A stretch of DNA of 38,571 nt. It comes from Pseudomonadota bacterium (lineage in GTDB: Bacteria > Pseudomonadota > Gammaproteobacteria > Burkholderiales > Burkholderiaceae_C). A program made the position numbers and the translations under genes. Positions within the stretch are counted from its first letter, which is position 1. Each line of letters opens with the position of its first letter. The notes under the pieces were generated by a model that worked only from the letters and a program-made list of their open reading frames with translations, was not told the origin of the DNA and made no database searches. Shown piece by piece: positions 15,756-27,423 of this stretch. The stretch lies in assembly GCA_021845505.1 (NCBI GenBank), contig JAJZVU010000033.1:1-38571 (forward strand), given 5' to 3'.

Positions 15756-16721
15756 ATGTCCCTGCCCGCTGTCCTGTCGCGCCTGCGCCTGCCGGTGATC
15801 GGTTCGCCGCTGTTCATCCTGTCCAACCCCGAGCTGGTCATCGCCCAGTGCACCTCGGGCATCGTCGGCAGCTTCCCCGCGCTCAATGCCCGCCCGGCAT
15901 CCCAGCTCGACGAATGGCTGGCCCAGGTCACCGAGTCGCTGGCCCGGTGGGATCGCGAGCATCCCGAGCAGCCGGCCGCGCCCTTCGCGGTGAACCAGAT
16001 CGTCCACCGCAGCAACGATCGGCTGGAGCACGACATGCAGCTGTGCGCCCGCTACCGCGTGCCGCTGGTCATCACCTCGCTGGGCGCGCGCCCGGAGGTC
16101 AACCAGGCGGTGCATGCATGGGGTGGGCTGGTGCTGCACGACGTGATCGACGACCGCTTCGCTCGCAAGGCGGTGGAAAAGGGCGCCGACGGGCTGATCG
16201 CGGTGGCCGCCGGCGCCGGCGGACACGCCGGCACCTTGTCGCCCTTCGCCCTCGTGCAGGAGATCCGCGCCTGGTTCGACGGCCCGCTGGTGCTGTCCGG
16301 AGCCATCGCGCGCGGCGAGTCGATCCTCGCCGCGCAGGCCATGGGGGCGGACCTGGCGTATATCGGCAGCGCCTTCATCGCCACCGACGAGGCGCGCGCG
16401 GTGCCCGCCTACAAGCAGATGGTGGTCGACAGCAGCGCGCGCGACATCGTCTACTCCAGCCTGTTCACCGGGGTGCTGGGGAACTACCTGCGGGGCTCGA
16501 TCGCCGCCGCCGGGCTCGACCCCGAGCACTTGCCGGCGGGCGACCCGTCGCAGATGGACTTCGCCGCCGCGCTGCAGGGCGCCAAGGCGTGGAAGGACAT
16601 CTGGGGCTGCGGCCAGGGCATCGGCGCGGTGCACCGGGTGCAGTCGGCTCGCCGGCTGGTCGAGCAGTTGCTCGCCGAATACCAGGCGGCGCGGCTGCGG
16701 CTGTGCGGCGCGGCGGCCTGA
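15756..16721 (+). CDS. Nitronate monooxygenase (2-nitropropane dioxygenase family)
   Basis: This is an FMN-dependent TIM-barrel enzyme that oxidises alkyl nitronates such as propionate-3-nitronate to the aldehyde and nitrite. It has 321 residues. N-terminal LRLPVIGSPLFILSNPELVI and the FMN and active-site region GLIAVAAGAGGHAGTLSPF (His157) are seen. They are followed by VLSGAIARGESILAAQAMGA and YIGSAFIATDEA. The ATG at 15756 starts 38 bases after the dehydrogenase with no strong ribosome-binding site. It may be part of the etf-dehydrogenase transcript, which ends at the hairpin at 16764. Some family members are flavin enoyl reductases, so the substrate is not certain. Confidence 0.93.
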   Translation: MSLPAVLSRLRLPVIGSPLFILSNPELVIAQCTSGIVGSFPALNARPASQLDEWLAQVTESLARWDREHPEQPAAPFAVNQIVHRSNDRLEHDMQLCARYRVPLVITSLGARPEVNQAVHAWGGLVLHDVIDDRFARKAVEKGADGLIAVAAGAGGHAGTLSPFALVQEIRAWFDGPLVLSGAIARGESILAAQAMGADLAYIGSAFIATDEARAVPAYKQMVVDSSARDIVYSSLFTGVLGNYLRGSIAAAGLDPEHLPAGDPSQMDFAAALQGAKAWKDIWGCGQGIGAVHRVQSARRLVEQLLAEYQAARLRLCGAAA

Positions 16722-16763
16722 ACGGCGGCGCGAGCGCCGGTTTCGACGACTCGCAGTTCCCCG

Positions 16764-16794
16764 CGGCGCCGCAACGGCGCCGTTGTTGTTTTTG
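16764..16794 (+). terminator. Rho-independent terminator after the nitronate monooxygenase gene
   Basis: CGGCGCCG-CAA-CGGCGCCG gives an 8-bp GC stem, then TTGTTGTTTTTG. It lies 43 bases after the stop and probably ends the etf operon. The rest of the 255-base gap before the porin gene shows no gene and no convincing promoter. Confidence 0.7.
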
Positions 16795-16976
16795 CGCCGC
16801 TTGACCCCCTGACCTGAAGGCCCGCAGGGTCCCGGTGCCATGGCCGCCGGGCGGCCCTTGCGCGCCCTACAAAGCCGCTCTCCGCCTCGCCGGCGAGGGC
16901 GCGACGGCGGAGCATGCCGTCGCTGCGCGCGGAGCGGGCATGGTCCAAGCCCTCGAGTTCCATCGTTGGACTCGCC

Positions 16977-18158
16977 ATGAAACATACCGCTATTGCCCTG
17001 GGCGCCGCGTGCGCGGTCGCCTGCTCGTGCGCCCAGGCGCGCGACCAAGGCTTGCAACTCTACGGCTCGATCGATGCCAGCGTCGGGCATTTCACCGGCG
17101 TGCGCTCCGGTGCCCGGGGAGACGACGGCGACGTCGCGACCACCTCGGTCACCGGCATGGGAGCCGGCGGCGCCACGGGCTCGGTGCTCGGGGTGCGCGG
17201 CGGCGAGCCGCTGGGCTCGCGGCTGTGGCTGGACTTCAAGGCGGAGACCGGCTTCTGCGGAGTCGGCCTGAGCCAGCCCGACGCCGGCGGCGATCCCTAC
17301 TGCTCGGGCGGTGGGTTCATGCAACGCGAGGCCTGGCTGGGGCTGAGCGACCAGGCGCTGGGCGACTGGCGCTTCGGACGCCAGGTGTCGATGCTGGCGC
17401 GCCACAGCAGCCAGGCCGACGCGTTCGGCAACAGCTTCGTCGGCCAGGTCGACAACCTTTCGCTGGTCGGCAACAACGGCGCGGGGCTGGGCATGAAGCG
17501 CATGGACCAGGCCGTCACCTGGTCGCTGCCCGGCGGCAGCCAGGGCCTGGGGCTGGAGGCGCAGTATTCCTTCCATGCCGGGCCGCGTCCCCGACCCTCC
17601 GACTCCGGCGAGATCCACGACCCCAGCGCGCTGTTGCTCGGGTTGCACTACCGCAGCGGCAACTGGCTGCTCGGGGTCGACTGGAGCCGCTGGCAGCACG
17701 CGATCGGCGTGGTCGAGGACCGGCGCGACCACAGCTACCGCCTGGGCATGGTCTACGCGACGCTGGACCTGGGGATCGCCACGCTGTCCGGCCAGTTCCA
17801 GCAGGGCCGTGCCGACGGCTTCGACGGCGACCAGCGGGTGCTCGGCGTGGGTCTGGGGTTGCCGCTCGGGGGGCCGAACGGCAAGCTGATGCTGTCGGTC
17901 GCGCGCTTCGCCGATTCGCTGGCCGTGGCGCCGGCCAGCCTGGGCACGTCCCACGCCACGCAGTACGCGCTGGGCTACAGCCTGGAGCTGTCGCGGCGAA
18001 CCATGGTCTATGCGTCGGTGGCGCGCATCGACAACGGCGCGGCCGATGCCAGCCATCGGGGAACCGACCTCGGCGTGGGAGCCGCCGGTGAACTGTTCCA
18101 CGGGGCCACCGGCCAGCCTTCCAGCGGCATGTCGCTGGGCATCGCGCATCGCTTCTGA
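16977..18158 (+). CDS. Outer-membrane porin, Gram-negative (Porin_4) type
   Basis: This is a trimeric general diffusion porin, predicted as a 16-strand beta barrel in the outer membrane. It has 393 residues. The signal peptide is MKHTAIALGAACAVACSCAQA, cut before RDQG. The mature start LQLYGSIDASVGHF is typical of betaproteobacterial porins, as are the alternating amphipathic strands and Gly/Asp-rich loops. The last residue is Phe (SLGIAHRF), the recognition signal for the BAM machinery. Two cysteines (in TGFCGVGL and PYCSGGG) could form a disulphide in an extracellular loop. The ATG was chosen for the signal peptide; the frame is open 63 bases further upstream. Confidence 0.92.
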   Translation: MKHTAIALGAACAVACSCAQARDQGLQLYGSIDASVGHFTGVRSGARGDDGDVATTSVTGMGAGGATGSVLGVRGGEPLGSRLWLDFKAETGFCGVGLSQPDAGGDPYCSGGGFMQREAWLGLSDQALGDWRFGRQVSMLARHSSQADAFGNSFVGQVDNLSLVGNNGAGLGMKRMDQAVTWSLPGGSQGLGLEAQYSFHAGPRPRPSDSGEIHDPSALLLGLHYRSGNWLLGVDWSRWQHAIGVVEDRRDHSYRLGMVYATLDLGIATLSGQFQQGRADGFDGDQRVLGVGLGLPLGGPNGKLMLSVARFADSLAVAPASLGTSHATQYALGYSLELSRRTMVYASVARIDNGAADASHRGTDLGVGAAGELFHGATGQPSSGMSLGIAHRF

Positions 18159-18164
18159 TGGCCG

Positions 18165-18187
18165 GGGGGCGGGGAAGCCCCGCCCCC
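18165..18187 (+). terminator. Perfect 10-bp GC hairpin after the porin gene
   Basis: GGGGGCGGGG-AAG-CCCCGCCCCC begins six bases after the porin stop. There is no T-run. It is very stable and may terminate with help or protect the abundant porin mRNA from exonucleases. Confidence 0.5.
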
Positions 18188-18364
18188 GACCGGCCCGCCG
18201 CAGGGAATCCCTTGGGGTCGGTAGGCTTGTTACCCTTCAGGACATTCCTTGTGCGGCGGGCGGGCCCGTGCTAATGGGGCGAGGCCGTAGCGGCTCACTG
18301 TCCGGTCGGCATCCGTTAGCATGACAATGCGCCCGCGACCTGCTGGCGACGGCCCGCGACCACC

Positions 18365-19036
18365 ATGAATCCCGACTCCGACTCCGACCCCGACTATTCC
18401 GCACTGTTCGACAACAACCGCCGTTGGGTGCGCCGGGTCAACGAAACCAGGCCGGAGTTCTTTGCCACGCTGGCGCGCCAACAGGCTCCGAAATTCTTCT
18501 GGATCGGCTGCGCCGACTCGCGCGTGCCGGCCAACGAGGTCATCGACCTGGCTCCCGGCGAGGTGTTCGTGCACCGCAACGTCGCCAACGTGATGCCCCA
18601 TTCGGACATGAACTCCATGTCCACGCTGCAGTTCGCGGTCGACGTGTTGCGTGTCGAGCACATCCTGGTCGTCGGCCACTACGGTTGCGGGGGAGTCAAG
18701 GCGGTGCTCGACGGCGCACGTGTCGGCCTGGTCGACAACTGGCTGGGCCATGTCGGCGACGTCATGGAGCGCCACGCCGCTCGGCTGGCGGGCGCCGACC
18801 CCCAGGCGCGCTGGGACAGGCTGTGCGAGCTCAACGCCATCGACCAGGCGCACAACGTCTGCCGCACCACGGTGCTGCAGGACGCCTGGGCGCGCGGCCA
18901 GAAGGTGGCCGTGCACGCCTGCGTCTACGGTCTGAAGGACGGCTTGCTGCGCGACCTCGGCATGGCCGTGCGCGAGTCCCGGGGGGTCGCTTCCGGCTTC
19001 GAGCGCGCGCTGCGGCGGATCGACCATGCGCACTGA
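18365..19036 (+). CDS. can: Beta-class carbonic anhydrase
   Basis: This zinc enzyme interconverts CO2 and bicarbonate in the cytoplasm. It has 223 residues. Zinc ligands are Cys49 (IGCADSRVPA), His105 and Cys108 (VVGHYGCGGVKA), with the catalytic Asp51-Arg53 pair. RNVANVMPHSDMNSMSTLQF and YGLKDGLLRDLGM match the E. coli Can subgroup. The N-terminus MNPDSDSDPDYSALFDNNRRW begins at the first plausible ATG. The preceding 206-base gap (18159-18364) contains only the hairpin at 18165 and no clear promoter. The 3' end overlaps a small downstream gene by 11 bases. Confidence 0.96.
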   Translation: MNPDSDSDPDYSALFDNNRRWVRRVNETRPEFFATLARQQAPKFFWIGCADSRVPANEVIDLAPGEVFVHRNVANVMPHSDMNSMSTLQFAVDVLRVEHILVVGHYGCGGVKAVLDGARVGLVDNWLGHVGDVMERHAARLAGADPQARWDRLCELNAIDQAHNVCRTTVLQDAWARGQKVAVHACVYGLKDGLLRDLGMAVRESRGVASGFERALRRIDHAH

Positions 19037-19379
19037 GGCTGGCGACACGGACGCGCAGGGGCAGGGCATGAAGGCCAGCGACCGGTCGGCTGCATACCCC
19101 GGGCTGCGCGCCGACTCCCATGGGCTGACCCAGCTGGGGCGAGTGGTGCTGGATGCGCGGGTGTTCGGCTTGATCGACGACGCCGAGGACTGCGCCGGCT
19201 GGAGCCTGGGGCGCATGCAGGAACTGGCGCAACAGGTCGAGCGGCAATGGGACGGCCACGGCAACCTGCCCAGCCGGCTGCCCGAGGCGCTGCGCGAACG
19301 CCATCGCCTGGTCTACCAACAGGCCATCGAGCAGGCGCGCGCGCGGGGCTGGGATCCCGAACTGCACGACGAAACCTAG
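19026..19379 (+). CDS. Small conserved-looking protein overlapping carbonic anhydrase
   Basis: This is a 117-residue soluble protein of unknown function. There is no signal peptide or membrane helix. Its central part (YPGLRADSHGLTQLGRVVLD to DDAEDCAGWSLGRMQELAQQV) is followed by an acidic/basic helical tail (SRLPEALRERHRLVYQQAIE) and ends WDPELHDET. The amino-acid composition is that of a real protein rather than a GC shadow. Its ATG lies within the last codons of the carbonic anhydrase gene, so it is translationally coupled to it. A role linked to CO2/bicarbonate supply is inference from position only. An internal ATG at 19068 is an alternative start. Confidence 0.72.
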   Translation: MRTEAGDTDAQGQGMKASDRSAAYPGLRADSHGLTQLGRVVLDARVFGLIDDAEDCAGWSLGRMQELAQQVERQWDGHGNLPSRLPEALRERHRLVYQQAIEQARARGWDPELHDET

Positions 19380-19460
19380 CTTGCCGGGTGGATCGCGTCG
19401 GCGCAGGGCCGCGCGGCTCGGCCGGCCGGTCGCCGCTGCCGCCAGGGCGCGCTGGCGCGC

Positions 19461-19877
19461 TCAGCCGCTGCGCCGCGCGCGGGGAGCGAAAGGCAGCAGC
19501 CGCGCCGGGCTGCCTGCCCGCTGGCGTTCGGCCAGTGTCGACAGGGCCTCGTGGAACTCCCGCGGCAGGCGCTGCATCGCCGCACGCGCCAACGGGGCGT
19601 AGCCCAGGGCATCGAAGTCCACCGCCTGGTCCAGCGCGGTGCGGGCGGCTGCTCGCAGGCCCTGCCAGGCCAGCAACGCCCAGGCGCGCTGCTGGCTGTC
19701 GACAAACACGAATTCCTCGTGGTCGATGATCGCCAGCACCTGCAGGCTGCGTACCGGAACGAAGGCCACGCCTCCGGGGCTGCGCAACTGCAGCGTGCGC
19801 GCGAGGTTGTAGGTCGACGCCGGCAGCATGCGGCGCTCGCGCCACAGTACGGGTCCGCGATGGACGGTGATCTGCAT
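19461..19877 (-). CDS. Small hypothetical protein
   Basis: This is a 138-residue protein of unrecognised function. The first half is beta-rich with alternating hydrophobics (MQITVHRGPVLWRERRMLPA, VAFVPVRSLQVLAIIDHEEF, VFVDSQQRAWALLAW). The second half is helical (FDALGYAPLARAAMQRLPRE) with a basic, Pro-rich tail. It has no signal peptide or membrane segment. The balanced composition supports it over the antisense frames. It is transcribed toward the carbonic anhydrase pair (81-base convergent gap) and lies 141 bases before the end of the yihY-like gene's reading direction, so it could be downstream of that gene in one transcript. Confidence 0.68.
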   Translation of the reverse strand: MQITVHRGPVLWRERRMLPASTYNLARTLQLRSPGGVAFVPVRSLQVLAIIDHEEFVFVDSQQRAWALLAWQGLRAAARTALDQAVDFDALGYAPLARAAMQRLPREFHEALSTLAERQRAGSPARLLPFAPRARRSG

Positions 19878-20018
19878 GCTCGGATCGGGCCGCTCGAGGC
19901 TGCGCGGGTCGCGACCACGGCGGCTGCCGCGGCGCAGGCCTGCCGCCTGCGGCCGGCCTGAGGCGATTGTGCACCGGTTGGCCGGCAGGCCGCCAGCGCC
20001 GGCCTTGTCACTTTGCGG

Positions 20019-23343
<3,325 letters not shown>

Positions 23344-23353
23344 AGGCGAGGCG

Positions 23354-24565
23354 ATGACCGGGCAGCCGCCAGCGCCGTGGCGTCGCGAACTGCGCGAGCG
23401 CGCGCTCTTGTTGCTGGCCTGGCTTCGCCGCAGCTGGACGAAATCGGGTCCGCAGTCGCTGGCCGGCCTGCTGGCCGCGCTGGCCGGGGCGTTGCTGCTG
23501 CAGCGGGCGTTGCCCGGCCTGGGCGGGTCGGTGCGGGCGCTGGACAGCCCGGGCAGCGTGCTGCAGCTCGCCGACCTGATGGTGCTGCCGCGCGCGCTGC
23601 CGGGCCTGGGGCTGGTGATGATGGCCTTCGGGCTGCTCACGCGGGCGCGCCTGGCATGGGTCATCACCTTGCTGCTGGCGCTGCTGGCGGTCGGGCTGGC
23701 GCTGCTGCCGGTGCATCGCAGCATGCCGGCGCTGCTGGCCAGCGCCGCGCTGCTGCTGGTGCTGCTGGTGTACGCCAGGCGGTTCGACCGCAGCAGCATC
23801 GCGGCCGGTTCGCTGTTCGCGCTGCTGAGCATCGGCAGCCTGCTGCTGTACGGAACGCTGGGCAGCCTGTGGTTCGGCGCCGGCTACAACCCGCCGATCC
23901 GCACCCTGGGCACCGCGCTGTACTACGCCATCGAGACCATGTCCACCGTCGGCTACGGGGACATCGTTCCGCGCAGCGCGCATGCGCGCATGTTCACGGT
24001 GTCGCTGATCGTGCTGGGGATCACGGTGTTCGCCACCACCTTGTCGGTGGTGATCGGCCCGCTGGTGGGCGGCAGCATCAAGCGGGTTCTGGAGGGGCGC
24101 ATGCAAAGGCAGCAACGTCGCAATCATTACGTGATCTTCGGCGCATCGGCGCTGGCCTACACGGCCTGGAAGGCCCTGCTGCAACGCGGGGTCCCGGTCA
24201 CCGTGGTGGTGTCGTCAACGGCCCAGTCGCCGTTCCCCCCGGAGGCCGACGTGGTGGTCGGCGACGTCACGCGCGACGAAGTGCTCGAGCAGGCGGGCGT
24301 GCCCCAGGCGCGCGCCGTGCTGACGCTGCGCGACGACGACGCCGAGAACGCCTTCGCGGTGCTGGCGGTCAAGGAACTGGCACCCGGAGTGAAGACCATC
24401 GCCGGGGTGAACGACGCCCGCCACCTGGCCAAGATCCGCCGCGTGCAACCCGACATGCTGTTCGCGCCGCAGGTGCTGGGCAGCGACCTGCTGGTGCGCT
24501 CGCTGTTCGACGAGCCGATCGACAACCAGACGGTGGCCAAGCTGCTGTTCGCCCACCCGGATTGA
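23354..24565 (+). CDS. kch: Kch-like potassium channel with RCK domain
   Basis: This is a voltage-gated-type K+ channel of the inner membrane. It has 403 residues, close to E. coli Kch. About six membrane helices lie within residues 35-235. The selectivity filter TVGYGD is at 198-203 after the pore helix LGTALYYAIETMS. A cytoplasmic RCK/TrkA-N domain follows from ~257 (HYVIFGASALAYTAWKALLQ). Its Gly-rich loop reads GASALA instead of GxGxxG, as in E. coli Kch (GHSILA), so nucleotide binding may be altered. It starts 10 bases after the FAD dehydrogenase, in the same transcript. Confidence 0.9.
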   Translation: MTGQPPAPWRRELRERALLLLAWLRRSWTKSGPQSLAGLLAALAGALLLQRALPGLGGSVRALDSPGSVLQLADLMVLPRALPGLGLVMMAFGLLTRARLAWVITLLLALLAVGLALLPVHRSMPALLASAALLLVLLVYARRFDRSSIAAGSLFALLSIGSLLLYGTLGSLWFGAGYNPPIRTLGTALYYAIETMSTVGYGDIVPRSAHARMFTVSLIVLGITVFATTLSVVIGPLVGGSIKRVLEGRMQRQQRRNHYVIFGASALAYTAWKALLQRGVPVTVVVSSTAQSPFPPEADVVVGDVTRDEVLEQAGVPQARAVLTLRDDDAENAFAVLAVKELAPGVKTIAGVNDARHLAKIRRVQPDMLFAPQVLGSDLLVRSLFDEPIDNQTVAKLLFAHPD

Positions 24566-24716
24566 TCGCGCGGCGCCGGGGTCGCGCGCCGAAGGTGTTC
24601 CACGTCAAGGCGACCGGCTGCCGGCGGGGGCAGACTGTGGGCATGGGATGTGCGCGGACCGCAGGCCGCGCCGGCCGAAGCTGGCGCACGGCATGCGGGG
24701 ATGCTGGAGGATCGCG

Positions 24717-26696
24717 ATGGACCACCCCGACTTTGCTCGTCGGCGGCAGCAGATGGTGCGCGAGCAGATCGCCGCGCGCGGCATGCGCGAGCCCCTGGTG
24801 CTCGACGCCATGCTGGCTGTGGCGCGGGAGGACTTCGTGCCGCCGCCGATGCGCGAGTTCGCCTACGAGGACACCGCGCTCGCGCTGCCCGACGCGGCGG
24901 TGCTGCAGCAGCCATGGGCGCTGGCGCTCGGCCTGGCCGCGCTGGCGCTCAGGGGCGGCGAGCGCGTGCTGGAAATCGGGACCGGCTGCGGCTACGCCAG
25001 CGCGCTGCTGGCGCGGATCGCCGCCGAGGTCTACACCGTCGAGCCCGACGCCAGGCTGGCCGAGCAGGCCGCAGGCTATTTCGCGCTGCACTTCCCGCAA
25101 CGGGTGCATGTGCGCCACGGCCTGCCCGAGGCGGGCTGGAGCGAGCAGGCGCCCTTCGATGCCATCCTGGTGCACGCCGACCTGCCGCAGGCGGCGCGGC
25201 GCGGGCTGTGCGAGCAACTCGCCCAGGGCGGGCGACTGGTGGCCAGCGTGCCCGCGGGGTCGCGCGCTCCGGAGCTGATCCGCATCAGGCGGGTGTCGGA
25301 ACTCCAATACCAGCGCGAGGACATCGCCGACCTGCACCTGCTGACGCCGCAAACCGCGCCGCCGGCTGCGTCCGGGGCGCAGGCGCGCGACGCGGCCGAG
25401 GCGGCGCTGGCGGTGGCCGTCGCGCGCAGCGGGCAGGTGTTCGAGGATCTCGAGGACGTGGACCTGGAGCCCCTGCTGCGGCGCATCGGTCAGGCGCGGG
25501 TGGTGCTGATCGGCGACGCCACCCACGGCACGTCGGAGTTCTACCGCATGCGCCAGCGCATCACCCGCGCGCTGATCGAGCGCCGCGGCTTCGATTTCGT
25601 CGCCATCGAATCGGACTGGCCCGACGCCGCGCGCATCGACCAGTACGTGCGGCAGGCCGAGGTCTCGCCGGCGCGCTGGCAGGCTTTCGCGCGATTTCCC
25701 ACCTGGATGTGGCGCAACCGCGAGGTCGCCGACTTCGTCGACTGGCTGCACGCCTACAACTCCGAGCTGCCGGCGGCGCGGCGCGTGGCCTTCCATGGCC
25801 TCGACCTGTACAGCCTGTACCGCTCCATCGAGCGGGTGCTGGAGTACCTGGATCGCGTCGACCCGGACGCGGCGCGCGTCGCCCGCCAGCGCTACGGCTG
25901 CCTCAGTCCCTGGGAGGCCGATCCCGCGAGCTACGCTCACGCCGCGCTGAGCTCCGGCTACCGCTCCTGCGAGCAGGAGGTGGTGGCCATGCTGCGCGAC
26001 ATGCTGCACAGCCAGGGCGACTACAGCGCCAACGACGGCGAGAGCTTCCTCGACGCACTGCAGAACGCCCGCCTGGTGGCCAACGCCGAACGCTACTACC
26101 GCACCATGTACTACGGCTCGCGCACGGCGTGGAACCTGCGCGACGGCCATATGTTCGAGACGCTGCGCACCCTGCTGGACTTTCGCGGGCCGCACTCGAG
26201 GGCGGTGGTGTGGGCGCACAACTCCCACCTCGGCGACTCGGCGGCCACCGAAATGGGAGCGCGCGGCGAATTCAACGTCGGCCGGCTGTGCCGCCGGCAC
26301 TTCGGTGCAGCGGTCTGCTCGATCGGCATGGCGAGCCACGCCGGCGAGGTCGCCGCGGCGCCGAGCTGGGACGCTACGATGCAGGTCATGGCGCTGCGTC
26401 CGTCGCTGGAGCACAGCTGGGAGCGGGTGTTCCACGACAGCGGGGCGCCGGGCTTGCTGCTGGCGCTGCGCGAGGCCGCCCCATCGGGCGACCTGGGCGA
26501 GCTGCTGCGGCCGCGGTTGCAGCGAGCTGTCGGCGTGGTCTACCGGCCGCATGCCGAACTGGCCAGCCACTACTACGAGTCGGTGCTGGCGCGCCAGTTC
26601 GACGAGTTCGTCTGGATCGATCGCAGCCACGCGGTCTCGCCGCTCGCGCCGGCGCAATCGCCGGGGATGGGCGGGACCTATCCCTTCGGGGTCTGA
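24717..26696 (+). CDS. Fusion of protein-L-isoaspartate O-methyltransferase and erythromycin-esterase-like domain
   Basis: This is one 659-residue protein with two enzymes. Residues 1-~215 form a PCMT domain that would repair isoaspartyl damage in proteins; SAM motif I is VLEIGTGCGYASALL (84-98) and RRQQMVREQIAARGMREP is the typical start. Residues ~235-640 form an erythromycin-esterase (EreA/EreC, DUF-type) hydrolase domain. It has VLIGDATHGTSEFYRMR (catalytic His270) and VVWAHNSHLGDSAATEMG (His501/His504), plus FDEFVWIDRSHAV near the end. CTGGAGG lies upstream of the ATG. No frameshift is needed to join the halves. Drug esterase activity is not implied; chromosomal members of this fusion have unknown substrates. 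Confidence 0.9.
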   Translation: MDHPDFARRRQQMVREQIAARGMREPLVLDAMLAVAREDFVPPPMREFAYEDTALALPDAAVLQQPWALALGLAALALRGGERVLEIGTGCGYASALLARIAAEVYTVEPDARLAEQAAGYFALHFPQRVHVRHGLPEAGWSEQAPFDAILVHADLPQAARRGLCEQLAQGGRLVASVPAGSRAPELIRIRRVSELQYQREDIADLHLLTPQTAPPAASGAQARDAAEAALAVAVARSGQVFEDLEDVDLEPLLRRIGQARVVLIGDATHGTSEFYRMRQRITRALIERRGFDFVAIESDWPDAARIDQYVRQAEVSPARWQAFARFPTWMWRNREVADFVDWLHAYNSELPAARRVAFHGLDLYSLYRSIERVLEYLDRVDPDAARVARQRYGCLSPWEADPASYAHAALSSGYRSCEQEVVAMLRDMLHSQGDYSANDGESFLDALQNARLVANAERYYRTMYYGSRTAWNLRDGHMFETLRTLLDFRGPHSRAVVWAHNSHLGDSAATEMGARGEFNVGRLCRRHFGAAVCSIGMASHAGEVAAAPSWDATMQVMALRPSLEHSWERVFHDSGAPGLLLALREAAPSGDLGELLRPRLQRAVGVVYRPHAELASHYYESVLARQFDEFVWIDRSHAVSPLAPAQSPGMGGTYPFGV

Positions 26697-26711
26697 AGCG
26701 CGTGGCCGGCG

Positions 26712-26725
26712 CTGATCCACGTCAA
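26712..26725. promoter_or_regulatory. FNR/CRP-family-like site upstream of phasin gene
   Basis: CTGAT-CCAC-GTCAA matches 8 of 10 fixed positions of TTGAT-N4-ATCAA. A weak -10, GACACT (26748-26753), would put the site centre at -41.5, the class II activator position. The hexamer is poor, so this rests mainly on spacing and on the better site before phaC. Confidence 0.38.
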
Positions 26726-26827
26726 CGACAAGGGGCACGCCGCGACCGACACTGTGGTTCACCTTCCCCCACATATCCAGCGAGGTGGCGCGGCTCAGGT
26801 CGTCATGCCTCGCGGCAGGAGCCGAGC

Positions 26828-27409
26828 ATGAATCCCACCGAACATCTGCAGGCGGCGCAGCGCGCCGAACTGGAATGCCTGACCGGCATGCTGGACGCCG
26901 CGATCGAAGGCTTCGAGCAACTCGCCAGGCTGCAGTTGCAGGCGATGCGCGAAGCCAGCCACGAGGCCTCCGCTGCGCTGAACGAGGCGCTGCAGGCGCG
27001 CGACGTGCAGGAATGGGCCGCGCTGCCGCGGCAGGCGCTGCGCGGCGACGGCTCGCAGATGGCGCAGTACGTGCAGCAGCTGGGCGAGATCACCGGGGCG
27101 ATGCAGGTCGGCTTCTCGCAGGCCCTGCAGCAGGCGATGGGTCGCCTGCAGCAAAGCCTGCAGGAAGCCGGGGCGGCGCAGCCGCCGCGGGCCGCCGGCA
27201 ACGGGGCGTGGCAGCCCGACTGGGTGCGCGACAGCATGGAACTCGCGGCCCAGGCCTTCCAGGGCTGGACGCAGTCGCAGGCGCAGGCCGCGCGCTCGCT
27301 GGGCGAGCAGATGCAGCGCCTGGGCCAGCGCGGCGCGGCGGCCGCGGCTCCCGCGCAGCCCGAGCAACCGGCGGCACGGCCGCGCGCGGCCGCGCGTCGC
27401 CCGTCCTGA
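26828..27409 (+). CDS. phaP: Phasin family protein
   Basis: Phasins coat polyhydroxyalkanoate granules and control their number and size. This 193-residue protein is nearly all amphipathic helix and poor in aromatic residues. Typical segments are FEQLARLQLQAMREASHEAS, LGEITGAMQVGFSQALQQAM and AQAFQGWTQSQAQAARSLGE. The C-terminus is an Ala/Pro/Arg tail (QPAARPRAAARRPS), like the nucleic-acid-binding tails of some granule proteins. The ATG has AGGAG upstream. phaB follows after 14 bases, which supports the assignment. The 131 bases before it hold the candidate FNR-like site. Confidence 0.87.
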   Translation: MNPTEHLQAAQRAELECLTGMLDAAIEGFEQLARLQLQAMREASHEASAALNEALQARDVQEWAALPRQALRGDGSQMAQYVQQLGEITGAMQVGFSQALQQAMGRLQQSLQEAGAAQPPRAAGNGAWQPDWVRDSMELAAQAFQGWTQSQAQAARSLGEQMQRLGQRGAAAAAPAQPEQPAARPRAAARRPS

Positions 27410-27423
27410 AAGGGGAGGCGAAC

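Noticed and set aside
18230..18364. Possible promoter of can (TAGCAT at 18317 or GACAAT at 18323)
   Set aside because: No acceptable -35 at the right distance for either hexamer.
24566..24716. FNR-like half site (CACGTCAAGG) before the PCMT fusion gene
   Set aside because: Only one half matches; the opposing arm is absent.
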